The notes: generated from the sequence alone by a model not told the origin. DNA of 64,000 nucleotides from CAVTSA01 sp963790575 (GCA_963790575.1 CAWBPD010000012.1:682001-746000); one strand, 5' to 3'. Counted from the first letter of the stretch, positions 1-7,893 are shown. Numbers and translations are program-made.

Positions 1-1
1 G

Positions 2-595
2 CTCACCGTGGCCGGACTTCTTGCGATCGCGATCGCCTACCTGGTCGCGGCCGCGACCGGCTTCCCGGTAGGCGTGGTGGCGGTCGGTGGCGCCGCGCTG
101 CTGCTCCTGCTCGGCGGGTGGCGGCGGGACGCCATCTCTCGGGCCCGCGAGCACGTGAGCCTGATGGTCCTGGTCTACGTGGCCGGCCTCTTCGTCCTGG
201 TCGCAGCCCTCGAGCAGGTGGGTCTGGTGGGCGAGTTCTCGCGATGGTTGAACGACCTGGTGCGGCCGGGACCGCCGGGGGTAGTCGCGGGCGCGCTGGC
301 AGCCGCGATCGGCTCCAACGCCGTCAACAACGTCCCCGCCGCCACCTTCCTGGTCTCGGCCTCGAGCGGACTGCATCCTGCCGCGCAAGCGCCGTTTCTC
401 GCCGGCACGCTGCTGGGCGCCGACCTCGGCCCTAACCTGACCCCGGTCGGCTCGCTTTCGACCATGCTCTGGCTGGTGGTCGTGCGCCGGCGCGGCATGC
501 AGGTGTCCGCGCTCGACTACCTGAAGGTGGGGGCGGTCACCGCCCCACTGCTTCTGGTGGCCGCCGGCGGCCTGGTCGCTGCAAGCTATCGGTGA
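2..595 (+). CDS. ArsB/NhaD-type anion permease, C-terminal part
   Basis: Membrane transporter of the ion-transporter (ArsB/SLC13-like) superfamily, probably moving arsenite or another anion across the cytoplasmic membrane. The visible 195 or so residues hold several hydrophobic helices and the segment GSNAVNNVPAATF, which matches the conserved re-entrant SNxxNNxPA signature of ArsB-like permeases; a second GxDLGPNLTPVGS segment is also typical. The reading frame is open through the left window edge and family members are about 400-430 residues, so only the C-terminal half is here. Its stop overlaps the start of the next gene (TGATG), suggesting co-translation with the universal stress protein. 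The substrate cannot be decided. Confidence 0.8.
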   Translation, partial: LTVAGLLAIAIAYLVAAATGFPVGVVAVGGAALLLLLGGWRRDAISRAREHVSLMVLVYVAGLFVLVAALEQVGLVGEFSRWLNDLVRPGPPGVVAGALAAAIGSNAVNNVPAATFLVSASSGLHPAAQAPFLAGTLLGADLGPNLTPVGSLSTMLWLVVVRRRGMQVSALDYLKVGAVTAPLLLVAAGGLVAASYR

Positions 596-1071
596 TGGCC
601 GCTGGGCTGGTCGTGGTGGGCGTCGGCGAGACCAACCCGGAGTACGCCCTGCGCGGACTTCGGGAGGTATTGGGCGACCTTCCCCGGCCTCTGCTGCTCT
701 GCCACGTCATCGACAACGGCGCCCGCGGCGAACTGGGACTGGCGCACGGGTTCGGCCCGCACCGGCGTCATCCCGGCCACCACGCGCGCGCCGTCGCCCA
801 GGCGGAGCGGGACGCCGCCACCGCCATTCTCGCGGATGCTTCCCGAGGGGCGGCCGGCAGCGAGACGCGGGTCGAGGAGGGCGAGCCCGGCCGTGTTCTC
901 TGCCGGGTGGCCGCGGAGAGCGGTGCCGGACTGCTCGTGGTGGGAGCCCGCAACGGCCCCGGACCGGACGCACCGGAACCTCATTCGATCGGCCACACCG
1001 CACGTTTCGTGGTCGACCACTCGCCGTGTCCGGTGCTTCTGGTCCGCCGCGGCCGCCCCCCGGTAGGCTGA
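595..1071 (+). CDS. Universal stress protein (UspA family)
   Basis: Single-domain cytoplasmic Usp protein of about 158 residues. The N-terminal strand LVVVGVGETN and the C-terminal GLLVVGARNG...GHTARFVVDHSPCPVLLVR match the family's ATP-binding pattern (G-2x-G-9x-G-S/T), here G..G near the end followed by the hallmark SPCPVLLVR. The middle is His-rich (GPHRRHPGHHARA), which is unusual for the family and might bind metal. The ATG at 595 overlaps the stop of the upstream permease; a GTG directly before it is the alternative start. Coupling to an anion permease is a common Usp arrangement. Confidence 0.85.
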   Translation: MAAGLVVVGVGETNPEYALRGLREVLGDLPRPLLLCHVIDNGARGELGLAHGFGPHRRHPGHHARAVAQAERDAATAILADASRGAAGSETRVEEGEPGRVLCRVAAESGAGLLVVGARNGPGPDAPEPHSIGHTARFVVDHSPCPVLLVRRGRPPVG

Positions 1072-1080
1072 GCCATTCTG

Positions 1081-2007
1081 ATGGGAAGGCCTCTCGGGCA
1101 CGCCGTTGCTCCGGCCCGGATCGGCATGCTGGCGATCGGGGCCCGCCGTCCCCTCGTCAACCCCGCCGCCTTCCACTACGCCTCCGGGTCGATCTGGATG
1201 ACGACCTCGCGCCGCGCCGTCAAGGCACAGGTTTTGCGGCACTCGCCGGAAGCGGCGTTCCTGGTTGCGACCGGGCCCGAGAGCCTGCTTTTTCAAGGCC
1301 ATCTTGAGAGCTACGACCCGCTGTCGCTGAGCGGTCCCCTACGAGCGCTGCTGGGCGGCCCCAACCTGGGGTTCGCGGTGGCCGGGTACATGGTCCGTAA
1401 CGCCCCCTTCGTGGGTGGGTATGCGCTCGACCTCCGTTCCATGCCCGACGCCTGGTGGCCTCAGAACCGGGTGCTGCTGCGCCTTCGTGTGACCTGGGCC
1501 CGCACCGTCTCCGAGTCGGCGCCGCCGGCAGCCGGCCCCACCCCGATCCCCGGCGTGGTCGGTCGCGCGCTGGCTCAGGTGGCCGAGGCCTACGCCTGCT
1601 GGGCGGGCAGCCACGCGCCCAGTCTGGCCCCCGCCTGGTGGGCGCCTTCCGGCCCGGGTGAGCTCGCCGCCTGGCTGCCGCCCCGGGGTCTTTCCGGGCC
1701 GCCCGCCGCAGCCAGTGGCGCCCTCGTGATCGAGCACCACCACCCGTACCGCGCCTCGCGCATGACCGGGGTCACGCTGCACGGCCGGTTGGATCCCGAC
1801 ACCGGCGGGCAGAGCCGGCTGGCGGCGGCGATCGAGAAGCGCTACGGGGTGCGACCGGCGGGGGGCACGCTGCTGCGCCTGGAGCCCGATCGCGTCACCT
1901 CGTGGCGCGGTTTCGACATCTCGACCCGGCCCTACCCGCGTCCGGCGGACCAGCGGCGGGCCGGCGAGGAGGCGGCTGCGCAGGCCACCGGCGGGGAAGA
2001 AGGCTGA
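1081..2007 (+). CDS. Pyridoxamine 5'-phosphate oxidase-like FMN-binding split-barrel protein
   Basis: 308 residues. The N-terminal third (IGMLAIGARRPLVNPAAFHY...IWMTTSRRAVKAQVLRHSP) has the look of a PNPOx-like flavin-nucleotide-binding split barrel, in which a protein with a nucleophilic site is probed by FMN, F420 or haem. The C-terminal half is Pro/Ala-rich and I do not recognise it. The length is about twice that of a single split-barrel domain, so a second divergent barrel or a linker domain is likely. It sits 9 nt after the universal stress gene and may be in the same transcript. The substrate is unknown and the family call is moderate. Confidence 0.55.
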   Translation: MGRPLGHAVAPARIGMLAIGARRPLVNPAAFHYASGSIWMTTSRRAVKAQVLRHSPEAAFLVATGPESLLFQGHLESYDPLSLSGPLRALLGGPNLGFAVAGYMVRNAPFVGGYALDLRSMPDAWWPQNRVLLRLRVTWARTVSESAPPAAGPTPIPGVVGRALAQVAEAYACWAGSHAPSLAPAWWAPSGPGELAAWLPPRGLSGPPAAASGALVIEHHHPYRASRMTGVTLHGRLDPDTGGQSRLAAAIEKRYGVRPAGGTLLRLEPDRVTSWRGFDISTRPYPRPADQRRAGEEAAAQATGGEEG

Positions 2008-2016
2008 ACCCACGCT

Positions 2017-2105
2017 CCCCGAGTGCCGGCAGTCGGGGGTTTGCAGCGCCTGTTCCCGCAGCCCGAGTGCCGGCAATCGGGTGGCAATCGGGGGTTGGCA
2101 GCGCC
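2017..2105 (+). repeat. Intergenic paired-palindrome repeat, copy A
   Basis: Two near-identical palindromic 20-mers, CCCGAGTGCCGGCAGTCGGG (inside 2017-2038) and CCCGAGTGCCGGCAATCGGG (2062-2081), lie between two co-directional genes. Each can fold as CCCGA...TCGGG around a GCCGGC core. A direct repeat (GGGGGTTTGCAGCGCC / GGGGGTTGGCAGCGCC) also occurs. The same 20-mer family returns, inverted, at 33725-33787. Confidence 0.75.
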
Positions 2106-2117
2106 AGGATTGAGGGC

Positions 2118-2918
2118 GTGGATCCACTCCAGACGCTGTTCGACCCCGGGAGCGCCGGCATCTCCCTGCCCAGCCCCGAGCTGGCCCGTCTCTACGGCGG
2201 CGACCTCACGCCCCCCGACGAGGGCGTCTACGCCAACTTCGTCTCGTCGCTGGACGGTGTGGTCAGCCTCGAGGGGACGTCGGGCGGCGGTCCGGCGGCG
2301 ATCTCGCTCCACAGCGAACCCGACCGGTTCGTGATGGGGCTGCTGCGGGTGGTCGCCGACGCCGTCCTGGTCGGCGCCGGCACCGTCCGCGACGCCTGGA
2401 ACCACCACTGGACTCCGGCCCACGTCTACCCCGACGCGGCGCCGCTCTTCGCGGCGTTGGAGCGTCCGGATCCGGAGTTGGTGATCGTGACGCTCCGGGG
2501 CGACCTCGACCCCGTCCAGCCCGCCCTCCAGGATCGGGTGCTAGTCCTCACCACCGACGCCGGCCGCGCCCGGCTGGGCACCAGGTTGCCTTCCACTGCC
2601 CGCGTGCGCTCCCTGGGCCCGGACGCACCCAGCGGCCGCCGGCTCCGGGATGCGGTGAGGCTGGAGGGGCACCGGCGCATCCTGACCGAGGGCGGCCCGA
2701 CTTTGATCGGGGTGCTGCTGCGCGATCACGTGCTGGACGAGCTCTTCCTCACGCTCTCACCCGTGCTGGCGGGGCGGGAGTGGGGGGAGGTGGCCCGGCT
2801 CGCCCTTGTCGAAGGCCTGGCGCTGCCGCCTCAGGAATTCGCGACCGGCGGCCTGCGCAGCGTCCGGCGCCACGGCCGCCACCTCTTCCTCCGCTATACG
2901 TTTGGCGCCGCCCCCTGA
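2118..2918 (+). CDS. RibD C-terminal domain reductase (pyrimidine/dihydrofolate reductase-like)
   Basis: About 266 residues, homologous to the reductase domain of RibD and to stand-alone RibD_C proteins that reduce pyrimidine or related substrates with NADPH. Visible family features are YANFVSSLDGVVSL near the N-terminus, DRFVMGLLRVVADAVLVGAGTVR, and ILTEGGPTLIGVLLRDHVLDELFLTLSPVLAG near the C-terminus (the NADPH-binding EGGP and LxPVxxG motifs). No deaminase domain is present. GTG at 2118 is chosen because residues before it in the frame are coding-unlike and overlap repeat copy A. Stand-alone versions often have unknown substrates, so a role in riboflavin synthesis is not implied. Confidence 0.8.
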   Translation: MDPLQTLFDPGSAGISLPSPELARLYGGDLTPPDEGVYANFVSSLDGVVSLEGTSGGGPAAISLHSEPDRFVMGLLRVVADAVLVGAGTVRDAWNHHWTPAHVYPDAAPLFAALERPDPELVIVTLRGDLDPVQPALQDRVLVLTTDAGRARLGTRLPSTARVRSLGPDAPSGRRLRDAVRLEGHRRILTEGGPTLIGVLLRDHVLDELFLTLSPVLAGREWGEVARLALVEGLALPPQEFATGGLRSVRRHGRHLFLRYTFGAAP

Positions 2919-2921
2919 GGC

Positions 2922-2982
2922 CCCGTTTCGCACGGAAGGGCGCTAAACGGGTGTCAAAGACGTCCGTTCCGCGCGAAACGGG
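2922..2982 (+). repeat. Long intergenic inverted repeat, module C
   Basis: Arms CCCGTTTCGCACGGAA (2922-2937) and TTCCGCGCGAAACGGG (2967-2982) pair over 16 positions with one mismatch and a 29-nt loop. There is no T-run after it. It separates the RibD-like gene from the glycosidase and could be a processing or termination hairpin, or an operator. Confidence 0.7.
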
Positions 2983-3023
2983 TGTTGTGACGGCGGAGAT
3001 TACAGATTGAGGAGCAAGCAAAC

Positions 3024-4334
3024 GTGAGGGACCGGGTCAAGATCAGCTACATCGGGGCCGGCAGCGCCGTCTTCGCCCGCCAGATCGTGACCGACGTGCT
3101 GGCGGTCGAGGGCCTGGAGTGCGGCACGTTCGCCCTGGTCGACATCGACGAGGGGCGGCTGGACGTGGCACGCCGGTTGACCGAGCGCCTGGTCGAGCGG
3201 TCCGGCAAGGACTGGCGGGTGGTGGCGACCACGGATCGCCGGCAGGTGCTGGAGGGAAGCGACTTCGTTGTCAATTCGATCGAGGTCGCGGGGCGTCCCA
3301 ACGTGGGGTTCGACTACGACATCCCGCTCCGCTACGGGGTCGACCAGTGCATCGGCGACACCATCGGGCCGGGCGGGATCTTCAAGGCGCTGCGCACCGG
3401 CCCCGCCTGGTTGGAGATCGCGGAGGACGTGGCCCAGCTTTGCCCGCGAGCGGTCGTCCTCAACTACACCAATCCCATGTCGATCCTGACGCTGGCGGCG
3501 ACCCGGCACACCGGACTCCCGGTGGTCGGCCTCTGCCACAGCGTGCAGGGCACCTCACGCCGGCTCGCCAAATACCTCGACCTGGCGTACGAGGACCTCA
3601 CCTGGCGCTGCGCCGGCATCAACCACAACGCCTGGTTCACCGAGCTCAGCCGGGATGGGGAGGACCTCTATCCGAAGCTGCGGGAGGCGGCCCGGGTGTC
3701 CGATATCTACGAGCAGGATCCGGTCCGGTTCGAGGTGATGCTGCACCTGGGCGCCTTCGTGACCGAGTCCAGCGGCCACTTCTCGGAGTACGTGCCCTAC
3801 TTCCGCAAGCGGCCCGACCTGATCGACCACTACGCCCGGCCCGGGTACCTCGGCGAGTCCGGGTTCTACCGCAACAACTGGCCGCGCTGGCAGGAGAGGC
3901 ACCAAGCGCAGGCGGCCGCCTGGGCAGCCGGCGAGGAAGAGATGCCGGAGGAGCGGAGCCAGGAGTACGCGTCGTGGATCGTGGAGGGGATGGTGCTGAA
4001 CCGGCCGTCCGTAGTCCATGGCAACGTGGTCAACGAGCATCTGATCGACAACCTCCCCGCGGGCAGCTGCGTCGAGGTGGCGTGCCTGGTCGACGGGAGG
4101 GGGGTTCAGCCGGTGCACTTCGGTCGCCTGCCGGAGCAGCTGGCGGCGCTCAACCGCTCCCACATCGCGGTCCACGAGCTGATGGTCGAGGCGTTGGTCC
4201 GGCGGGATCGCAAGGCGGCCCTGCACGCGCTGATGCTGGATCCGCTGACCGCCGCGGTCTGCTCGCTGGATGAAATAGAGCGGCTCTTCGACGAGATGTG
4301 GGAGGCGCAGCGGCCCTACCTGAGCGTGTTCTGA
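3024..4334 (+). CDS. Glycoside hydrolase family 4 (alpha-galactosidase/alpha-glucuronidase type)
   Basis: 436 residues, the normal GH4 length. GH4 enzymes use NAD+ and a divalent metal to cleave glycosides by a redox elimination mechanism in the cytoplasm. The Rossmann motif YIGAGSAVF (residues 9-17), the NYTNPM substrate loop (147-152), the metal ligand Cys in GLCHS (C171) and the metal ligand His in GINHNAWF (H201) are all present. The sequence resembles MelA-type alpha-galactosidases, but alpha-glucuronidases share the same motifs. The ATG is preceded by GAGGAGCAAGCAAACG, a weak Shine-Dalgarno match. Sugar ABC transporters and a mannonate dehydratase-like gene elsewhere in the window fit a glycan or uronate use theme, but they are not adjacent. 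Confidence 0.88.
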   Translation: MRDRVKISYIGAGSAVFARQIVTDVLAVEGLECGTFALVDIDEGRLDVARRLTERLVERSGKDWRVVATTDRRQVLEGSDFVVNSIEVAGRPNVGFDYDIPLRYGVDQCIGDTIGPGGIFKALRTGPAWLEIAEDVAQLCPRAVVLNYTNPMSILTLAATRHTGLPVVGLCHSVQGTSRRLAKYLDLAYEDLTWRCAGINHNAWFTELSRDGEDLYPKLREAARVSDIYEQDPVRFEVMLHLGAFVTESSGHFSEYVPYFRKRPDLIDHYARPGYLGESGFYRNNWPRWQERHQAQAAAWAAGEEEMPEERSQEYASWIVEGMVLNRPSVVHGNVVNEHLIDNLPAGSCVEVACLVDGRGVQPVHFGRLPEQLAALNRSHIAVHELMVEALVRRDRKAALHALMLDPLTAAVCSLDEIERLFDEMWEAQRPYLSVF

Positions 4335-4425
4335 GCGAGCGCGCGAGAGGGGGCGCGTAACGGCGTCCGACATCTCTTGCCGAGGGCCCCGTGGTAGGTC
4401 CGGTGGAAATAGCGAGGCGGGATGG

Positions 4426-4632
4426 ATGCGCACATTGACGCGCCTCTCGGTCGTTGCGGGTGGAGTTCTGGCGGCGGGGTTCATGGCGCTGGTGCCTTCC
4501 CTCGCTCTGGCTGATGGTCCGCCCGGGCCACACGGATCGTTCGTGGATCCCCTCCAGTCGACCATCCCATCCACGGTCCCGGCCGAGGCGAAAAGAGCGG
4601 GGTGCAGCCTGTCCCACTGGGATGACCGCTAG
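4426..4632 (+). CDS. Small putative secreted protein
   Basis: 68 residues with a clear Sec-type signal: a basic N-terminus (MRTLTR), a hydrophobic core (VVAGGVLAAGFMALVPSLA) and a likely signal peptidase site after ALA (LALA|DG). The mature part would be only about 40 residues, rich in Pro, Gly and Ser, with one Cys. GAGGCGGG upstream is a fair ribosome binding site. No family recognised. It stands alone between convergent units, so expression is uncertain. Confidence 0.45.
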   Translation: MRTLTRLSVVAGGVLAAGFMALVPSLALADGPPGPHGSFVDPLQSTIPSTVPAEAKRAGCSLSHWDDR

Positions 4633-4800
4633 TAGGCGCTCAAGGCGCCGGATGGGTGGCGGAGCCTGCCATCCCTCTTCGCTCCGCTCTTCTCCACGGG
4701 CTTGAGCCGCACCCCACCCCAGGATAGACCGGAGAGATCGGTCGTGAGAAGATGCGGAGTCCCCACCGTCTGTCCGCGAATCTGGCTCATACGGGCACCT

Positions 4801-4830
4801 GAGGGCCCCATCTGTGCACAACGGCCCTTC
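4801..4830 (-). terminator. Hairpin at the end of the paa operon
   Basis: GAGGGCC (4801-4807) and GGCCCTTC (4823-4830) form a short stem whose loop holds the palindrome TGTGCACA (4813-4820). It overlaps the last codons of the zinc-ribbon gene, so it could end the minus-strand paa transcript. There is no T-tract. Confidence 0.4.
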
Positions 4831-5032
4831 AGAGTGCGTCCGCGTCGTCGTCCTCGTATTTGAGGGCCTCGAACGGCGTGCCGCAGCGCCGGCAGCGGTA
4901 CTGGAGGGTGATCGCCTGCTGCCCGAAGAGCGAGATCACTTCCGCGTTGTGGGCACCACAGCCGGGACAGCGGGGCGCGCGGTGTCGGGCCTCCTGACGG
5001 TGGTCAGGGCCGGGTCGCGCCGGCCGGGGCAT
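4829..5032 (-). CDS. Detached PaaD-type zinc ribbon protein
   Basis: 67 residues. The core CPGCGAHNAEVISLFGQQA...YRCRRCGTPFEALK has two CxxC knuckles and matches the C-terminal zinc ribbon normally fused to PaaD, a protein needed for maturation of the phenylacetyl-CoA epoxidase. Here that ribbon is encoded separately, as the last cistron of the operon, overlapping the end of paaC by 29 nt. The PaaD homologue two genes upstream lacks this ribbon. The simplest reading is that the two halves of PaaD are supplied as two chains. The exact start is uncertain because the first 20 residues are not conserved-looking. Confidence 0.75.
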   Translation of the reverse strand: MPRPARPGPDHRQEARHRAPRCPGCGAHNAEVISLFGQQAITLQYRCRRCGTPFEALKYEDDDADAL

Positions 5033-5732
5033 GTGCCCGCTCCTCGAGTCCGCGCAGCATGGCGAAGGTGGCCGCGTCGATCGCGCCCGGCCGGGTGCGC
5101 CGGCGCACCGGATCCCACTCCGACCAGTCGATCTCGAGGTCGGGCCCGGAGAGTTGGATCCGCTCCTTCAAGCGGCCGCGCAGCTCCGCCGGTCCGGCCG
5201 AGAGCAGACCCGCCCCGGCCAGCTCCGCGACCTCCCCGTTTGGTGGTCCGAACAGCTCCAGCGCCTCGCGCCAGGCGTCGCCCAGTGGCCCCGTCGTGAG
5301 GTCGGCGGGCTCCTGGGCCAGCCAGCTGCGCCCGTGCAGCAGGTGGTATTTCTCCTCGTTGAGCATCTTGCGGAGCCGCGTGCGCAGCACCTCGGACGAC
5401 CCCTCCAGCATGGCCCGGAGCAGGACCGAGACCGCGTTGTCGGTGATGGCGTTGGCGGCCACGAAGTGTGCCCAGCTCGGAAAGGAAGAGTCGGTGCAGG
5501 CCAGGTTGCGATAGGCGCCGGGGTCGTCCTGGCGCTCGGGGCCGCGCGGGTCCTCGCCCAGCGGCTCCAGGCACCCGTAGAGGACGCGGGAGTGTCCGAT
5601 CTCGTCGAGGCCCATGGCGGCGGCGGCGATGTCGGCCTCCAGCGAGGGCGCGCGCACCGCCCACTCGGCATAGCGCAACCCCAGCAACTGCTTGGCGTCG
5701 GCCGCGCTGAGAACGAGGTCGGACAGCGACAT
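5004..5732 (-). CDS. paaC: Phenylacetyl-CoA epoxidase structural subunit PaaC
   Basis: About 242 residues, a ferritin-like helical protein that pairs with PaaA in the multicomponent 1,2-phenylacetyl-CoA epoxidase. Recognised from LGLRYAEWAVRAPSLEADIAAAAMGLDEIGHSRVLYG, the WAHFVAANAITDNAVSVLL stretch and EEKYHLLHGRSW, all typical of PaaC; PaaC is the non-catalytic partner. The ATG at 5732 is chosen because GGGGGAGTAGGG lies just before it and only 2 nt separate it from the paaB stop. Overlaps the zinc-ribbon gene downstream. Part of the minus-strand operon paaA-paaD-paaB-paaC-ribbon. Confidence 0.92.
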   Translation of the reverse strand: MSLSDLVLSAADAKQLLGLRYAEWAVRAPSLEADIAAAAMGLDEIGHSRVLYGCLEPLGEDPRGPERQDDPGAYRNLACTDSSFPSWAHFVAANAITDNAVSVLLRAMLEGSSEVLRTRLRKMLNEEKYHLLHGRSWLAQEPADLTTGPLGDAWREALELFGPPNGEVAELAGAGLLSAGPAELRGRLKERIQLSGPDLEIDWSEWDPVRRRTRPGAIDAATFAMLRGLEERAHAPAGATRP

Positions 5733-5734
5733 CC

Positions 5735-5995
5735 CTACTCCCCCTCTTCCCGGCCCGGAGCCCAGAGTGTGGTGATGGCGTCCCGCGGCACGATCACCAT
5801 CTCCACCCACCGCTCTTCGTCGTAGGTGGCGCGGGCGTAGGCGGCGGCCAGGTCGGCGTCGGGGGCGACCACGCTGCCGACCTGGTGGAGGGGCTCCGGG
5901 CGCACCTTCCGGGCGAAGACCTCGTACGCCTGGACGCGGTCGTGCACGCGCTTGAATTCGCGAACCGGGCCCGGCTCCGGCTCCTGCGGTGTCAT
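5735..5995 (-). CDS. paaB: Phenylacetyl-CoA epoxidase subunit PaaB
   Basis: 86 residues, a small subunit of the epoxidase complex. REFKRVHDRVQAYEVFARKVRPEPLHQVGSVVAPDADLAAAYARATYDEERWVEMVIVPRDAI follows the PaaB pattern (YEVFxR...GSVxAxDxexAxxxAxxxYxRRxExxxxWVVPR). The start overlaps the stop of paaD by 4 nt (ATGA), so the two are translationally coupled. PaaB bridges PaaAC units in known complexes. The order A-D-B-C is not the classical A-B-C-D. Confidence 0.9.
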   Translation of the reverse strand: MTPQEPEPGPVREFKRVHDRVQAYEVFARKVRPEPLHQVGSVVAPDADLAAAYARATYDEERWVEMVIVPRDAITTLWAPGREEGE

Positions 5996-6303
5996 ACCGC
6001 GAGCCCCCACAGCTGGAGCGCGTCGCGGCCCTGGGGGCTCAGACGCCGCGCCGACCAGGGTGGATCCCACACCACGTCCACCCGCACCTCCTGGACGTCG
6101 GGCTCGCGGAGCAGCCGGGCCTCGATGTCCTCCAGGATCATCTCCGAGGCCGGGCAGCCCATGGCGGTGAACGTCAGCTTGACCCTCGCCACGCCCCCCT
6201 CCAGCGAGATGCCGTAGACGAGCCCCAGGTCCACGATGTTGACCGGCATTTCCGGGTCTTCGACATCCCGCAGTGCCTCCCGCAGACGTTCCTCGGCCGG
6301 CAT
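5992..6303 (-). CDS. paaD: PaaD, DUF59-type maturation protein (ribbonless)
   Basis: 103 residues of the DUF59/MIP18 family used in iron-sulfur or di-iron site assembly. DPEMPVNIVDLGLVYGI and LTFTAMGCPASEMILEDI, with the conserved Cys in GCP, are diagnostic; VVWDPPWSARRLSPQGRDAL matches the PaaD end of the domain. Classical PaaD continues with a zinc ribbon, which is missing here but encoded at 4829-5032. The ATG at 6303 lies 2 nt after the paaA stop. Confidence 0.9.
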   Translation of the reverse strand: MPAEERLREALRDVEDPEMPVNIVDLGLVYGISLEGGVARVKLTFTAMGCPASEMILEDIEARLLREPDVQEVRVDVVWDPPWSARRLSPQGRDALQLWGLAV

Positions 6304-6305
6304 GT

Positions 6306-7268
6306 CTAGTTGCCCTCGTGGCCATGCCGCCGGCGGAAGCGGTGGAACTCCTCCTGGAACATCGCCACCATCTCCGCGTTGCGAGGACCGCGCGCCCGCC
6401 ACCGGGTCAGCACCTCGTCCCAGCTGGTGGGCCGCGAGGTGTCCCAGCGCTTCTCCTCGGGGTCGAACTCGCAGGGGAACGGGTAGTCCAGGACCCACTC
6501 CCGGGCACCGTCGGCGCGCTCCTCCCGATGGGCGGGCACCCGGATGCCGATCTCCTCGCAGTAGGGAACCACCAGAGAGAGCCACCACTGCCGGAGCTCG
6601 TCGTTGGTCTTGCCCTTGAGCCGGTAGTCGAGCTGGGTGGAGTGCCGCTTCATGGAGTCCGGCAACCCGAACCACTCCACCGTGAGCGGGAACATCCACT
6701 CCACCGCCCGCTGCAGCTCGTCGCGCGTGGAGCCGCCCGCCGCGGCCATCCGCTTCGACCAGGTGCGCCCGTTCCGAAGGTGGAAGTTCTCCTCCGCCAT
6801 CACCTTGTTCAGTCCACGCTTCCAGGGGCCGTAGGAGCAGTGCTCGTGGATGTCGCCCAGGAGGCAGTAACCGGCCTGGTCATAGAAGAGGTTGGCGACG
6901 ATCAGTTCCGTCCACGACTCCAGCGGCACGTCGAACGCGTACGGATAGCGGAAGTCTTTGGGGTCGCGGGAAAAGATGACCTGCTCCTGGTCGGTTCCCA
7001 GATCTTCCAGCAGGTGGTAGGCGATGTGGGCGTGGGCGAGTTCGTCCTGGATGATCGAGATGCCGGTCATGAACGCGTTGACCGACGGCGCGCGCTGTGT
7101 GGCGAGGTAGTACGCGGGGGCCGAGATCAGCTCGGTGTCGCCGGAGACGGTCAGCGTGTGGCTGAGCTCTCGCCGGTAGGCGGCGGTCATCTCGGCCGGT
7201 GACTCGATCAGATCACCGCGCTTGAGCAGCGTGTCGAAGGCGCGATTCTCGACCGGCGCGGTCGCCAT
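6306..7268 (-). CDS. paaA: Phenylacetyl-CoA epoxidase catalytic subunit PaaA
   Basis: 320 residues, the usual length. Di-iron oxygenase subunit that turns phenylacetyl-CoA into its ring-1,2-epoxide with O2. The two carboxylate/His metal motifs of the ferritin-like fold are visible as DELAHAH (near residue 76) and AEENFHLRNGRTW (C-terminal half), with GDTELISAPAYYLATQRAPS near the N-terminus. First gene of the minus-strand operon, with a 190-bp upstream region shared divergently with the CsbD-like gene. No paaE reductase or paaK ligase lies within the window, so electrons and phenylacetyl-CoA must come from elsewhere. Confidence 0.93.
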   Translation of the reverse strand: MATAPVENRAFDTLLKRGDLIESPAEMTAAYRRELSHTLTVSGDTELISAPAYYLATQRAPSVNAFMTGISIIQDELAHAHIAYHLLEDLGTDQEQVIFSRDPKDFRYPYAFDVPLESWTELIVANLFYDQAGYCLLGDIHEHCSYGPWKRGLNKVMAEENFHLRNGRTWSKRMAAAGGSTRDELQRAVEWMFPLTVEWFGLPDSMKRHSTQLDYRLKGKTNDELRQWWLSLVVPYCEEIGIRVPAHREERADGAREWVLDYPFPCEFDPEEKRWDTSRPTSWDEVLTRWRARGPRNAEMVAMFQEEFHRFRRRHGHEGN

Positions 7269-7458
7269 ATGGCGTCACCTCCAGAGACTCCCAAGGGTTT
7301 TATGTCGACATTGTCGGCGATCGTGGGTCGGATTGCAATAACCGGCGGGATCGCCAGCCGCGCCCATCCGAGTGCCCGCCCGGGCTTGCGCGGTGGCGAC
7401 CGATGTTGTATGTTTTGACAAGACCGTTATCACGTTAAACCAGGAGTGAGGTATCCAA
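7269..7458. promoter_or_regulatory. Divergent control region paaA / CsbD-like gene
   Basis: 190 bp between divergent starts. A TTGACA hexamer at 7415-7420 points toward the CsbD-like gene and is followed by AT-richer sequence up to a strong AGGAGTGAGG ribosome site at 7442-7451; no well-spaced -10 could be fixed. A PaaX site is expected here because paaX is close by, but I could not identify one with confidence. Confidence 0.35.
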
Positions 7459-7623
7459 ATGAAGGATCGAATGAAGGGTAAGGCGCATGAGGTCAAGGGT
7501 CGCGCCACCGGGGATCAGGGCGAGGAGCTCAAGGGCAAGGCGCAACAGAAGGTCGGCGAGGTCAAGCAAGAGGCCGAGGCCGCAACCCGGAAACGGCCGC
7601 GCCGCGACACCCTGGACCGCTGA
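7459..7623 (+). CDS. CsbD-like general stress protein
   Basis: 54 residues, highly charged, with repeated KxK/KGK patterns: MKDRMKGKAHEVKGRATGDQ then GEELKGKAQQKVGEVKQEAE. This is the amphipathic helical pattern of CsbD-family stress proteins, which bacteria accumulate in stationary phase or osmotic stress. The molecular role of CsbD is not known. A good Shine-Dalgarno (AGGAGTGAGG) lies 7 nt before the ATG. The GC content is lower than that of its neighbours because of the Lys/Glu codons. Likely co-transcribed with the small membrane protein 12 nt downstream. Confidence 0.75.
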   Translation: MKDRMKGKAHEVKGRATGDQGEELKGKAQQKVGEVKQEAEAATRKRPRRDTLDR

Positions 7624-7635
7624 CCGGTGGTCTAG

Positions 7636-7893
7636 TTGGTCGTACTGATCGCGGTGGTGGTGGTATTGGCACTGGCGCTGCTGGTGCTGGGGTTCACGGC
7701 CCCGGGATTGTCGCGCCGTTTGCAGGGCCGCCTGGACCGCACCGCCAATAGGGCTGAAGGCAAGGCGGAGCCGAAGCCACAGCCGGTCCGGAGCGCCATA
7801 GAGCGCCCGGTAGAGATTTCGCAGAAAGTCGCGGACGTCGCCACCGACACGGGTCGGGAAGGCCGCGAGGAAGCCGAGCGGGTCGAGCAGTGA
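7636..7893 (+). CDS. Small single-pass membrane protein
   Basis: 85 residues with one N-terminal transmembrane helix (VVLIAVVVVLALALLVLGFTAP) followed by a charged tail with a helix-prone KAEPKPQP...REGREEAERVEQ segment. The start is a TTG 12 nt after the CsbD-like stop. No family recognised; a membrane-anchored stress protein is a reasonable guess from the context alone. Confidence 0.5.
   Translation: MVVLIAVVVVLALALLVLGFTAPGLSRRLQGRLDRTANRAEGKAEPKPQPVRSAIERPVEISQKVADVATDTGREGREEAERVEQ

Noticed and set aside
7410..7440. A full sigma-factor promoter for the CsbD-like gene
   Set aside because: TTGACA is clear but the best -10 candidates are only 14-15 bp away, so no firm promoter call is made.
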